Below, piece by piece: positions 1 through 5,709 of a stretch of 6,337 nucleotides of DNA (positions are counted from its first letter, which is position 1; every line of letters begins with the position of its first letter). The stretch lies in contig SVTU01000020.1 in assembly GCA_015063655.1 (NCBI GenBank), forward strand, positions 1 through 6,337. The letters run 5' to 3'. The DNA comes from Oscillospiraceae bacterium. Lineage in GTDB: Bacteria > Bacillota > Clostridia > Oscillospirales > CAG-272. Position numbers and translations under genes: made by a program. The notes under the pieces are model-generated. The model was not told the DNA's origin and ran no database searches. It saw nothing but the letters and a program-made list of their open reading frames with translations.

Positions 1-741
1 GCACAGAGCATTTGGCTCAACATCTTCCCGAGCGGCGGCTTCCAGGGCTTCAAGCCTTGGGGTCTGGTGATCGCTATTGCTGAGGTCATCTGCCTTGTCG
101 GCATGCTGATGATCATCATCTGGATGTCCGATGCCGAGAGACGTATCCCGATCCAGTACGCTAAGCGTGTGGTCGGCCGTAAGATGTACGGTGGTCAGAA
201 TACCAACCTGCCCTTGAAGGTGAATATGGCAGGCGTTATGCCGATCATTTTTGCTAACTCTATCGTTGCGATCCCCGCAACCATTGCTAGCTTCATGAAT
301 GCGGAAAACGGCTTTGTCAAATTTATCAACAAGTGGTTCAACTACAATACGTTCCCCTATTTGATCGTATTCCTGATCCTGATGCTTCTGTTTGCCTTCT
401 TCTACATTGCGATTTCGTTTAATCCTGTAGAGGTTGCCAACAACATCAAGAACAACGGCGGCGCTGTTCCCGGTATTCGCTCGGGTCAGCCTACGGTGGA
501 ATACATTCAAAAGATCCTGAATCGCGTTACGCTGTTGGGTGCTATCATTCTGGCGTTCATTGCATGCTTCCCGATGCTGGTGAACATCATTGACACCATG
601 ATCACACCGAATAGCCAGCGCTTTGCCGCCCTTTCGTTCAGCGGCTCCTCCATGATCATCGTGGTGGGCGTTGCTCTGGAAACGGTGCGCGAGCTTGAGG
701 CTCAGATGTCCTTGAGAAACTACAAGGGCTTCCTTGATTGA
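1..741 (+). CDS. secY: SecY protein translocase channel subunit, C-terminal part (5' truncated)
   Basis: SecY is the channel-forming membrane subunit of the SecYEG translocon, which exports and inserts proteins. The reading frame is open from base 1, so the start lies outside the window; the visible 246 residues are a bit more than half of the usual ~430. Numbering within the fragment, hydrophobic segments lie at about 23-43, 76-98, 119-140, 178-197 and 213-229, fitting the last five transmembrane helices (TM6-TM10). The cytoplasmic C5 loop is at 44-75 (YAKRVVGRKMYGGQ, then LPLKVNMAGVMP). The C6 loop at 141-177 has the diagnostic NNGGAVPGIRSGQPT; its Arg160 matches the conserved arginine needed for SecA-driven transport in E. 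coli. The tail ends AQMSLRNYKGFLD, typical of the family. A GTG at 67 is only an internal valine codon. adk follows after 30 nt, the standard spc-operon arrangement in Firmicutes. Confidence 0.97.
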   Translation, partial: AQSIWLNIFPSGGFQGFKPWGLVIAIAEVICLVGMLMIIIWMSDAERRIPIQYAKRVVGRKMYGGQNTNLPLKVNMAGVMPIIFANSIVAIPATIASFMNAENGFVKFINKWFNYNTFPYLIVFLILMLLFAFFYIAISFNPVEVANNIKNNGGAVPGIRSGQPTVEYIQKILNRVTLLGAIILAFIACFPMLVNIIDTMITPNSQRFAALSFSGSSMIIVVGVALETVRELEAQMSLRNYKGFLD

Positions 742-771
742 TCACGTGACCAATAAGAGGAGAATTAGATC

Positions 772-1422
772 ATGAATCTGATTATTATGGGCGCTCCCGG
801 AGCAGGTAAGGGAACACAGTCTGCCATCATTTCCGAAAAGTGGCAGATCCCGGCGGTCTCCACCGGTGATATGCTTCGTGCAGCCGTAAAGGAAGGCACG
901 GAGCTGGGTGTGACCGCAAAATCCTATATGGATTCAGGTAAGCTCGTTCCTGATGAGGTCGTAATCGGCATCATTCGAGATTACCTTTCGTCAGACAAAT
1001 GCAACAACGGATTTATCCTCGACGGCTTCCCCCGTTCCATTCCTCAGGCTGAGGCCTTGGAGCGTATGGGCGTTCGCATTGATGCTGTGCTCAGCATCGA
1101 GGTGGCGGATGAGAAGATCATCGAAAGAATGAGCGGACGCAGAATCTGCTCCTCGTGCGGTGCTTCCTATCACGTCGTGTATAATCCGCCTAAGACTGCA
1201 GACGTTTGTGACACCTGTTCGTCCGCTCTGTACGTCAGAGCAGACGACGCAGCCGAAACGGTGCTTCAAAGACTTCAAACGTACCACGGTACCACCGAGC
1301 CTCTGAAGGACTTTTACGCAAAGAGAGGACTTCTCGTGTGCGTAGAGGGACAGGAAAAGGTTGAGGATACCACGGCACTCGTGATGAAGGTCCTGGAAGG
1401 CGTTTCCAAGAAAGAAAAATGA
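772..1422 (+). CDS. adk: Adenylate kinase, zinc-lid type
   Basis: Cytoplasmic kinase that interconverts ATP + AMP and 2 ADP. The product has 216 residues, the normal length for the long-lid bacterial form. The P-loop GAPGAGKGT is at residues 7-15, the AMP-binding region spans about 30-59 (STGDMLRAAV, then SGKLVPDEVV), and DGFPRS at 84-89 is the family signature, with Ser where Thr is commoner. The lid (about 122-159) carries CSSC at 126-129 and CDTC at 146-149, a complete four-cysteine site that binds structural zinc in Gram-positive adenylate kinases. The arginines of RADD (157) and QRL (167) fit the phosphate-binding arginines. The ATG at 772 follows a purine-rich ribosome binding site (AGAGGAGA, about 756-763) at normal spacing. 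The gene lies between secY and map, and its TGA overlaps the map start by four bases. Confidence 0.98.
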   Translation: MNLIIMGAPGAGKGTQSAIISEKWQIPAVSTGDMLRAAVKEGTELGVTAKSYMDSGKLVPDEVVIGIIRDYLSSDKCNNGFILDGFPRSIPQAEALERMGVRIDAVLSIEVADEKIIERMSGRRICSSCGASYHVVYNPPKTADVCDTCSSALYVRADDAAETVLQRLQTYHGTTEPLKDFYAKRGLLVCVEGQEKVEDTTALVMKVLEGVSKKEK

Positions 1423-2180
1423 TTCAACTGAAAAATTCCGCTCAAATCGCTGCGATGAAGGAAGCGGGACGCATCACGGGCGAGGCCTTGCTCGTCGCCC
1501 GTGAGCATGTCCGAGAAGGAGTGAGCACGTACGAGCTTGATGCCCTTATTCGAGCGCATATCGAGCGTGCGGGTGCTAAGCCCTCCTTCCTCGGATATGG
1601 CGGATTTCCCGCATCGGCATGCATCAGCATCAATGATGAGGTCATTCACGGTATCCCCTCAAGGAAGAGAATTCTACAGGAGGGCGACGTTGTGAAGATC
1701 GACGTGGGTGCCTTTTATCGGGGCTTTCACGGTGACAGCGCACGAACCATTGCGGTGGGGCGTGTCAGCGACGAGGCAGAAAAACTGATCCGTGTAACAC
1801 GGCAAAGCTTCTTTGCGGGTGTTGAGCAGTTCCGTGCGGGCAACCGTATGGGAGATATCGGCAGTGCCGTACAGGCGTGCGTGGAACGGGAAGGATTTTC
1901 CGTTGTGCGGCGATATATCGGCCACGGTATCGGACGTGAGCTTCACGAGCAGCCCGACGTTCCCAATTTCGGAACGGCAGGGCGCGGCACAAGACTGTGC
2001 GCAGGCATGGTGCTTGCGATTGAGCCTATGGTCAACGTAGGCGGCGAGGAAGTTAAGGAGCTGTCGGACGGCTGGACGGTGAAGACCGTGGATCACAGCC
2101 TGTCGGCACATTATGAAAACACCGTTGCATTGACGAGTGAGGGTATCATCATCACCACGCTCCTCGATGCCGACTGGTAA
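1419..2180 (+). CDS. map: Type I methionine aminopeptidase
   Basis: Removes the initiator methionine from new proteins whose second residue is small; it acts in the cytosol near the ribosome exit. The 253 residues match the short type Ia bacterial form, with no N-terminal zinc-finger extension. All five metal ligands are visible: Asp95 (KIDVG), Asp106 (HGDSART), His169 (IGHGIG), Glu202 (AIEPM) and Glu233 (HYENTV). The active-site histidines His77 (VIHGIP) and His176 (LHEQPD) are also present. The ATG lies inside the adk stop (ATGA), and no strong Shine-Dalgarno sequence precedes it (only AAGAAAG-like purines), so translation is probably coupled to adk. The residues after the start (MIQLKNSAQIAAMKEAGRI) fit the usual N terminus, supporting this start. 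Confidence 0.98.
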   Translation: MIQLKNSAQIAAMKEAGRITGEALLVAREHVREGVSTYELDALIRAHIERAGAKPSFLGYGGFPASACISINDEVIHGIPSRKRILQEGDVVKIDVGAFYRGFHGDSARTIAVGRVSDEAEKLIRVTRQSFFAGVEQFRAGNRMGDIGSAVQACVEREGFSVVRRYIGHGIGRELHEQPDVPNFGTAGRGTRLCAGMVLAIEPMVNVGGEEVKELSDGWTVKTVDHSLSAHYENTVALTSEGIIITTLLDADW

Positions 2181-2220
2181 GGTTGAACAATTTTTGAATA
2201 CGTCACAAAAATCAATGCAG

Positions 2221-2236
2221 AGGAGGGATCATTTTG
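2221..2236 (+). promoter_or_regulatory. Strong ribosome binding site and TTG start of infA
   Basis: AGGAGG at 2221-2226 lies 7 nt before the TTG at 2234-2236. An ATT at 2231-2233 is in frame but only 4 nt from the Shine-Dalgarno sequence. A nearby ATG at 2215-2217 is out of frame and stops after 10 codons. The next in-frame ATG is inside the conserved IF1 fold (residue 42). TTG is therefore the only start giving an IF1 of normal length. Confidence 0.85.
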
Positions 2237-2452
2237 CCCAAGGATGACGTGATTGAGTTTGAGGGTGTTGTTGTTGAGGCACTGCCCAATGCGACCTTCA
2301 AGGTCAAGCTTCCCAACGAGCATATCGTAACGGCTCACATTTCGGGGAAGCTGAGAATGAACTATATCAGAATACTGCCCGGCGATCGCGTAACCATTGA
2401 GGTATCGGTATACGACCTCAATAAGGGACGTATCACCTGGCGTGCAAAGTAA
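2234..2452 (+). CDS. infA: Translation initiation factor IF-1 (TTG start)
   Basis: IF1 binds the 30S A site with IF2 and IF3 during translation initiation. The product is 72 residues, exactly the common family length, and is one OB fold. Recognisable blocks are KDDVIEFEG (3-11), EALPNATFKVKL (15-26), AHISGKLRMNYIRILPGD (34-51) and YDLNKGRITWR (60-70). The start is TTG behind a strong AGGAGG; the second residue is Pro where many homologues have Ala or Ser, so the methionine should still be removed. The segment at 27-30 reads PNEH where relatives usually have ENGH, so a normally conserved glycine is Glu here. The gene follows map after 53 nt and precedes rpmJ by 35 nt. No L14e-like KOW gene lies between map and infA, although some Clostridia have one. 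Confidence 0.96.
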   Translation: MPKDDVIEFEGVVVEALPNATFKVKLPNEHIVTAHISGKLRMNYIRILPGDRVTIEVSVYDLNKGRITWRAK

Positions 2453-2487
2453 TACGCACACATTGAAGAAAGGAATGGTGTAATAAA

Positions 2488-2601
2488 ATGAAGGTTAAAC
2501 CATCCGTTAAGAAGATCTGCGAAAAGTGCAAGATCATCAAGAGAAAAGGCAAGGTCATGGTTATCTGCGAGAACCCCAAGCACAAGCAGAAGCAGGGCTA
2601 A
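2488..2601 (+). CDS. rpmJ: 50S ribosomal protein L36, zinc-ribbon form
   Basis: L36 is the smallest large-subunit protein and binds 23S rRNA. The 37-residue product runs from MKVKPSVKKICEKC to NPKHKQKQG and is nearly the same as the Bacillus form by memory. The zinc ligands Cys11, Cys14, Cys27 and His32 are all present, so this is the zinc-binding (C+) type. The reading frame is complete from the ATG at 2488 to the TAA at 2599-2601. The purine-rich AAAGGA at 2469-2474 is rather far from the start (13 nt); a GGTG at 2477-2480 is closer. The position between infA and rpsM is the standard one. Confidence 0.97.
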   Translation: MKVKPSVKKICEKCKIIKRKGKVMVICENPKHKQKQG

Positions 2602-2635
2602 GCCGCCAATAAGAACAGAGAGGTGAATAAAGAGT

Positions 2636-3004
2636 ATGGCACGTATAGCTGGTGTTGATATTCCGAACAACAAGAGAGTGGAAATCGCTCTGACTTACAT
2701 TTACGGTATCGGCCGTAAGAGCGCCAACGATATTCTGGCAAAGACCGGCGTAAATCCCGACACCCGTGCAAAGGATCTGACCGAGGAAGAGATCGCAAAG
2801 CTTCGTGATGAGATCGAAAACTCCTACACGGTAGAGGGTGACCTTCGTCGTGAGGTTGCGTTGAACATCAAGAGAATGGTTGAGATCAACTGCTACCGCG
2901 GCATCCGTCACAGAAAGGGTCTGCCGGTAAGAGGACAGAGAACCAAGACCAATGCCAGAACCCGTAAAGGTCCTGCAAAGACGATCGCAAACAAGAAGAA
3001 ATAA
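2636..3004 (+). CDS. rpsM: 30S ribosomal protein S13
   Basis: S13 sits in the head of the small subunit and contacts the large subunit and P-site tRNA. The 122 residues are normal for the family. The N terminus MARIAGVDIPNNKRV is typical; a helix-two-turn-helix region with YIYGIGRKSA follows at about 21-30. The signature GIRHRKGLPVRGQRTKTNAR spans 89-108, and a lysine-rich tail (GPAKTIANKKK) ends the protein. A purine-rich GAGAGGTG (2618-2625) precedes the ATG by about 10 nt. It is the first gene of the classical alpha-operon block; rpsK follows after 15 nt. Confidence 0.98.
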   Translation: MARIAGVDIPNNKRVEIALTYIYGIGRKSANDILAKTGVNPDTRAKDLTEEEIAKLRDEIENSYTVEGDLRREVALNIKRMVEINCYRGIRHRKGLPVRGQRTKTNARTRKGPAKTIANKKK

Positions 3005-3019
3005 AGGAGACGCAAGCAA

Positions 3020-3418
3020 ATGGCTAAAGTTGCAGCAAAGAAAGTTGTCAAGAGACGCCGCGAGAGAAAGAATATTGAAAAAGGCGCGGTTCATATCAGT
3101 GCAACCTTCAATAACACAATCATTACGGTTACCGATGTTGCGGGCAATGCTATTTCCTGGGCATCCGCCGGTGAACTTGGCTTCAAGGGCTCCAGAAAGT
3201 CCACCCCTTATGCAGCACAGATGGCTTCCGAGACCGCCGCAAAGGCAGCTATGGAGCATGGCCTGAAGTCTGTTGAGGTGTACGTAAAGGGTCCCGGCTC
3301 GGGACGTGAGTCTGCCATCCGTGCGCTTGAGACCGTAGGTCTTCAGATCACCATGATCAAGGACGTAACGCCCGTTCCGCACAACGGTTGCAGACCCCCC
3401 AAACGCAGACGCGTATAA
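3020..3418 (+). CDS. rpsK: 30S ribosomal protein S11
   Basis: S11 lies on the platform of the small subunit, close to the 3' end of 16S rRNA and the mRNA exit. The product has 132 residues. After a basic N-terminal extension (KKVVKRRRERKN, 7-18) come HISATFNNTIITVTD (25-39), GELGFKGSRKSTPYAAQ (51-67), GPGSGRESAIRAL (91-103) and the C-terminal signature DVTPVPHNGCRPPKRRRV (115-132). The Asn122-Gly123 pair corresponds to the site where E. coli S11 carries an isoaspartate; whether that occurs here is inference. The ribosome binding site AAAGGAGA (3003-3010) overlaps the rpsM stop, so the two genes are probably translated in a coupled way. Confidence 0.98.
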   Translation: MAKVAAKKVVKRRRERKNIEKGAVHISATFNNTIITVTDVAGNAISWASAGELGFKGSRKSTPYAAQMASETAAKAAMEHGLKSVEVYVKGPGSGRESAIRALETVGLQITMIKDVTPVPHNGCRPPKRRRV

Positions 3419-3440
3419 TCAAGAACAGGAGGAAAAACAA

Positions 3441-4067
3441 ATGGCAAGATATACCGGTCCCGTATGTAAGCTCTGCCGTAGAGAGGGCACGAAGCTCTTC
3501 CTCAAGGGTGACAGATGTACGTCGGGTAAGTGCGCATTGGATCGCAGAGCAACTGCTCCCGGCCAGCATGGCGCAGCAAATAAGAAGATGAAGGAATATG
3601 GCGTTCACTTCAGAGAGAAGCAGAAGACCAAGAGATACTACGGTGTTCTTGAGAAGCAGTTCAAGAACTACTATGAGGAGGCTGATCGCCGTGAGGGCAT
3701 GACGGGTGAGAACCTGATCAAGCTGATCGAGCGTCGTCTTGACAACGTGGTATACAGAATGGGCATGGCAGAGAGCCGCAAGGAAGCTCGCCAGCTGGTT
3801 CTGCATGAGCATTTCACTCTCAACGGCAAGAAGGTAAACGTTCCTTCCATTATCGTCAGCGCAGGCGATGTGGTTGCCGTTAAGGAGAACTTCCGCGGCT
3901 CTGCTAAGTGCAAGGCTTTGGCTGAGGCACTGCAGACCAAGAACGCACCCAAGTGGCTTGACGTGGATAAGACCGCTCTTTCTGCTAAGGTCGTAGCGCT
4001 TCCCGCAAGAGAAGACGTTGACTTTGACTTCAACGAGCAGCTTATCGTCGAGTTGTATTCCAAGTAA
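3441..4067 (+). CDS. rpsD: 30S ribosomal protein S4, zinc-finger form
   Basis: S4 binds 16S rRNA early in 30S assembly and helps form the mRNA entry channel; in several bacteria it also represses its own mRNA. The product is 208 residues. Cys9, Cys12, Cys26 and Cys31 form a complete N-terminal zinc finger, so this is the C+ form. KEYGVHFREKQKTKRYYG (51-68) is a conserved family segment. The S4 RNA-binding domain spans about 98-158 (RRLDNVVYRMGMAESRKEAR, then VPSIIVSAGDVVAV), and the tail ends QLIVELYSK. AGGAGG at 3427-3432 lies 8 nt before the ATG. Here rpsD is inside the alpha operon between rpsK and rpoA; in B. subtilis rpsD is a separate gene. A 108-nt structured spacer follows. Confidence 0.98.
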   Translation: MARYTGPVCKLCRREGTKLFLKGDRCTSGKCALDRRATAPGQHGAANKKMKEYGVHFREKQKTKRYYGVLEKQFKNYYEEADRREGMTGENLIKLIERRLDNVVYRMGMAESRKEARQLVLHEHFTLNGKKVNVPSIIVSAGDVVAVKENFRGSAKCKALAEALQTKNAPKWLDVDKTALSAKVVALPAREDVDFDFNEQLIVELYSK

Positions 4068-4068
4068 T

Positions 4069-4108
4069 AAAGTCCCTGTGCCTTCGTTGGCTGCTTCGTA
4101 GGGGCTTT
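4069..4108 (+). repeat. Stem-loop in the rpsD-rpoA spacer, degenerate copy of the operon terminator
   Basis: AAAGTCCCT at 4069-4077 pairs with AGGGGCTTT at 4100-4108 (9 bp with one G-U). The stem can extend by three more pairs, two of them G-U, leaving a 16-nt loop. The left arm shares 12 identical bases (AAAGTCCCTGTG, 4069-4080) with the left arm of the terminator after rplQ (5616-5627). The right arm ends in only three T and is followed by CGAG, so full termination is unlikely. It could be a decayed terminator, a weak attenuator or an RNA processing site. The pairing is seen directly; the function is not. Confidence 0.6.
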
Positions 4109-4115
4109 CGAGGGA

Positions 4116-4146
4116 GATGCGGAGCAAGACGCACAATTCTTGCATC
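4116..4146 (+). promoter_or_regulatory. Second predicted hairpin upstream of the rpoA ribosome binding site
   Basis: GCAAGA at 4124-4129 pairs with TCTTGC at 4138-4143 around an 8-nt loop. GAT at 4116-4118 pairs with ATC at 4144-4146 beyond a 5-nt bulge. The element ends 13 nt before the rpoA Shine-Dalgarno sequence. With the preceding stem-loop, the spacer is structured over most of its length, which suits a regulated leader, but a 6-bp core of mixed pairs can also arise by chance. Confidence 0.35.
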
Positions 4147-4159
4147 ACACACATTATAT

Positions 4160-4178
4160 AGGAGGGTTATTTGGAATG
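4160..4178 (+). promoter_or_regulatory. Ribosome binding site that sets the rpoA start
   Basis: AGGAGG at 4160-4165 lies 10 nt before the ATG at 4176-4178. The frame stays open upstream to a TTG at 4140. That codon would add 12 residues (beginning MHHTHYIGG) unlike any RpoA N terminus and would place this Shine-Dalgarno sequence inside the gene. Confidence 0.85.
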
Positions 4179-5150
4179 ATAGAGATTGAAAAGCCCAATA
4201 TTACAACGGTAAATCTGAGCGAAGACGGCACAAGCGGTAAGTTTATCGTAGAGCCTCTTGAGCGTGGCTTTGGCATTACGCTTGGCAACTCGCTTCGCAG
4301 AATTATGCTGAGCTCCTTGCCCGGATACGCCGTTACCAATATCAAGATCGATGGCGTTCTTCACGAGTTTTCCACCATTCCCGGTGTAAAGGAAGACGTT
4401 ACCGAGATCGTACTCAACGTCAAGGGTATTATTGCAAAGCTTCACTGTAATTCTCCCAAGACCGTCATCATTGACGTGACGGGCGCACAGGAGGTTACGG
4501 CGGGTGATATCAAGCAGGATGCCGATATCGAGATCCTCAACCCCACGCACCATATCGCAACAGTTGGTGAGGGCGATCACCTGTACATGGAGCTGACCTT
4601 TGATCACGGAAGAGGATACATTTCGCAGGAGCGCAACAAGCAGCTGCATGCACAGATGCTGGGTCCGAACATCTCCGCTCCCATCGGAACGATCTATACG
4701 GATTCCATCTACACACCCGTGTACAACGTTAGCTACACCGTAGAGAATACGCGTGTTGGCAACATTACCGATCTTGATAAGCTGACGCTGGAGGTTCTGA
4801 CCAACGGAACCATTACGGCGAAGGAAGCGATTTCGTTTGGAGCCAAGATTCTCAACGAGCATCTCAACTTGTTCGTCGATCTGTCGGACGAGGCAAAGAA
4901 CGTGGAGATCATGGTCGAAAGAGAAGAGACCATTAAGGAAAAGGTCCTTGAGATGACCATTGAGGAGCTTGACATGTCGGTTCGTAGCTTTAACTGCTTG
5001 AAGCGTGCCGGCATTGACACGGTGGAAGATCTGACCAATCGTACTGAGGAGGACATGATCAAGGTCCGTAACCTCGGAAAGAAATCGCTGGAGGAAGTTA
5101 TCCAGAAGCTGCACTCCCTGGGACTTGACCTCAGAAAAGAAGAGGAATAA
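4176..5150 (+). CDS. rpoA: DNA-directed RNA polymerase alpha subunit
   Basis: Alpha dimerises to start polymerase assembly, and its C-terminal domain contacts UP elements and activators. The product is 324 residues, normal for the family. The N-terminal domain (about 1-230) shows RGFGITLGNSLRRIMLSSLP (30-49), the dimer and assembly segment, then EFSTIPGVKEDVTEIVLNVK (64-83). An acidic linker (about 235-258) leads to the C-terminal domain (about 259-318). This has SVRSFNCLKRAGI (268-280) and VRNLGKKSLEEV (297-308). Arg270, Asn273 and Lys276 match the E. coli DNA-contact residues Arg265, Asn268 and Lys271, so UP-element binding should be intact. The ATG at 4176 is preferred because MIEIEKPNI is the usual N terminus and the ribosome binding site fits. 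The spacers on both sides are longer than elsewhere in the operon and contain stem-loops. Confidence 0.98.
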   Translation: MIEIEKPNITTVNLSEDGTSGKFIVEPLERGFGITLGNSLRRIMLSSLPGYAVTNIKIDGVLHEFSTIPGVKEDVTEIVLNVKGIIAKLHCNSPKTVIIDVTGAQEVTAGDIKQDADIEILNPTHHIATVGEGDHLYMELTFDHGRGYISQERNKQLHAQMLGPNISAPIGTIYTDSIYTPVYNVSYTVENTRVGNITDLDKLTLEVLTNGTITAKEAISFGAKILNEHLNLFVDLSDEAKNVEIMVEREETIKEKVLEMTIEELDMSVRSFNCLKRAGIDTVEDLTNRTEEDMIKVRNLGKKSLEEVIQKLHSLGLDLRKEEE

Positions 5151-5152
5151 TC

Positions 5153-5173
5153 CCCTGTGTCTGTATGACAGGG
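5153..5173 (+). repeat. Small stem-loop in the rpoA-rplQ spacer, related to the operon terminator
   Basis: CCCTGT at 5153-5158 pairs with ACAGGG at 5168-5173 around a 9-nt loop, directly after the rpoA stop. Its left arm CCCTGTG also occurs at 5621-5627 and 4074-4080. The right flank ACAGGGACT (5168-5176) is identical to 5638-5646 in the terminator. No T-run follows (GCAAGC instead), so it should not terminate by itself. It looks like a shortened copy of the same element. Confidence 0.5.
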
Positions 5174-5221
5174 ACTGCAAGCAAACATCGATAGAGAAAT
5201 TCGCATAAGGAGGGAAAAACA

Positions 5222-5611
5222 ATGCCCGGAACCAGAAAACTCGGCAGACCTACCGCACATAGAAACGCTATGCTTCGCGGCATGGTTACCTTGCTGCTTG
5301 AGAACGGACAGGTAGAGACCACGCTCACCAGAGCGAAGGAAGTTCGTTCCGTTGCAGAGAAAATGATCACGCTCGGCAAGAAGAATACGCTTGCCAGCCG
5401 TCGTGCCGCTTTGGCGTTTATCACGAAGGAGGACGTTGTCACCAAGGTGTTCAACGAGCTCGCTCCTCTGTACGCAGAGCGCAACGGTGGATATACTCAG
5501 ATCTTCAAGCTTGGTCCTCGCAGAGGCGACGGCGCCGAAATGGCGATCGTTAAGCTCATCGACTATGTTAAGCCTGTGGCTGACAAGAAGAAAAAGGACG
5601 AAGAGAAGTAA
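5222..5611 (+). CDS. rplQ: 50S ribosomal protein L17
   Basis: L17 is a large-subunit protein bound to 23S rRNA near the exit tunnel. The product is 129 residues, slightly longer than the Firmicute average because of a charged lysine/glutamate tail (DKKKKDEEK, 121-129). The N-terminal signature (GTRKLGRPTAHRNAMLRGMV, 3-22, followed by VETTLTRAKEVR, 31-42) and the C-terminal signature (GGYTQIFKLGPRRGDGAEMA, 89-108) are both intact. AAGGAGGG at 5207-5214 lies 7 nt before the ATG. It is the last gene of the operon; an intrinsic terminator begins 3 nt after its stop. Confidence 0.98.
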   Translation: MPGTRKLGRPTAHRNAMLRGMVTLLLENGQVETTLTRAKEVRSVAEKMITLGKKNTLASRRAALAFITKEDVVTKVFNELAPLYAERNGGYTQIFKLGPRRGDGAEMAIVKLIDYVKPVADKKKKDEEK

Positions 5612-5614
5612 TCC

Positions 5615-5650
5615 AAAAGTCCCTGTGACAATTTGTCACAGGGACTTTTT
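5615..5650 (+). terminator. Intrinsic terminator of the spc/alpha operon
   Basis: A perfect 16-bp stem pairs 5615-5630 with 5634-5649 around a 3-nt loop (ATT), and the right arm runs into TTTTT at 5646-5650. The left arm starts with AAAA, so the reverse strand also has a short T-run, but no gene converges on it. The core AGTCCCTGTG recurs in the two preceding spacers. Confidence 0.95.
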
Positions 5651-5709
5651 GTTCAAAATTTATAGGCAAGGTTACGATATTCTAACGGAGAGTTTTTTCT
5701 TTTGAGAGC

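Noticed and set aside
742..749. TCACGTGA palindrome in the secY-adk spacer
   Set aside because: An 8-bp palindrome inside a 30-nt operon spacer is too short to support an operator call, and no promoter is near it.
2183..2211. Possible promoter in the map-infA gap (TTGAAC at 2183)
   Set aside because: No -10-like hexamer occurs 16-18 nt downstream; the region there is CAAAAA.
2215..2247. Ten-codon frame starting at ATG 2215 as a leader peptide
   Set aside because: It has no ribosome binding site of its own and its composition is set by the infA Shine-Dalgarno sequence. It is kept only as context for the infA start.
2561..4154. Antisense reading frames opposite rpsM, rpsK and rpsD (273 and 265 codons)
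   Set aside because: They lie opposite highly conserved ribosomal genes, cross gene boundaries and show no recognisable domain; they are composition shadows.
4138..4160. Possible internal promoter before rpoA (TTGCAT at 4140, TATATA at 4155)
   Set aside because: The spacing is only 9 nt, no -35 lies at 16-18 nt, and the -10 would touch the ribosome binding site.
4140..4175. Upstream extension of rpoA from a TTG at 4140
   Set aside because: The 12 added residues do not resemble RpoA, and the AGGAGG at 4160-4165 would be internal; the ATG at 4176 has correct spacing and the standard N terminus.
4167..5222. Long antisense reading frame opposite rpoA (351 codons)
   Set aside because: It mirrors the codon structure of rpoA, spans the whole gene, resembles no family I know, and the sense strand is a clear conserved gene.
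5649..5683. Second promoter just after the terminator (TTGTTC at 5649, TATTCT at 5678)
   Set aside because: The spacing is 23 nt and the -10 match is poor, while the extended -10 promoter at 5710-5738 is far better.
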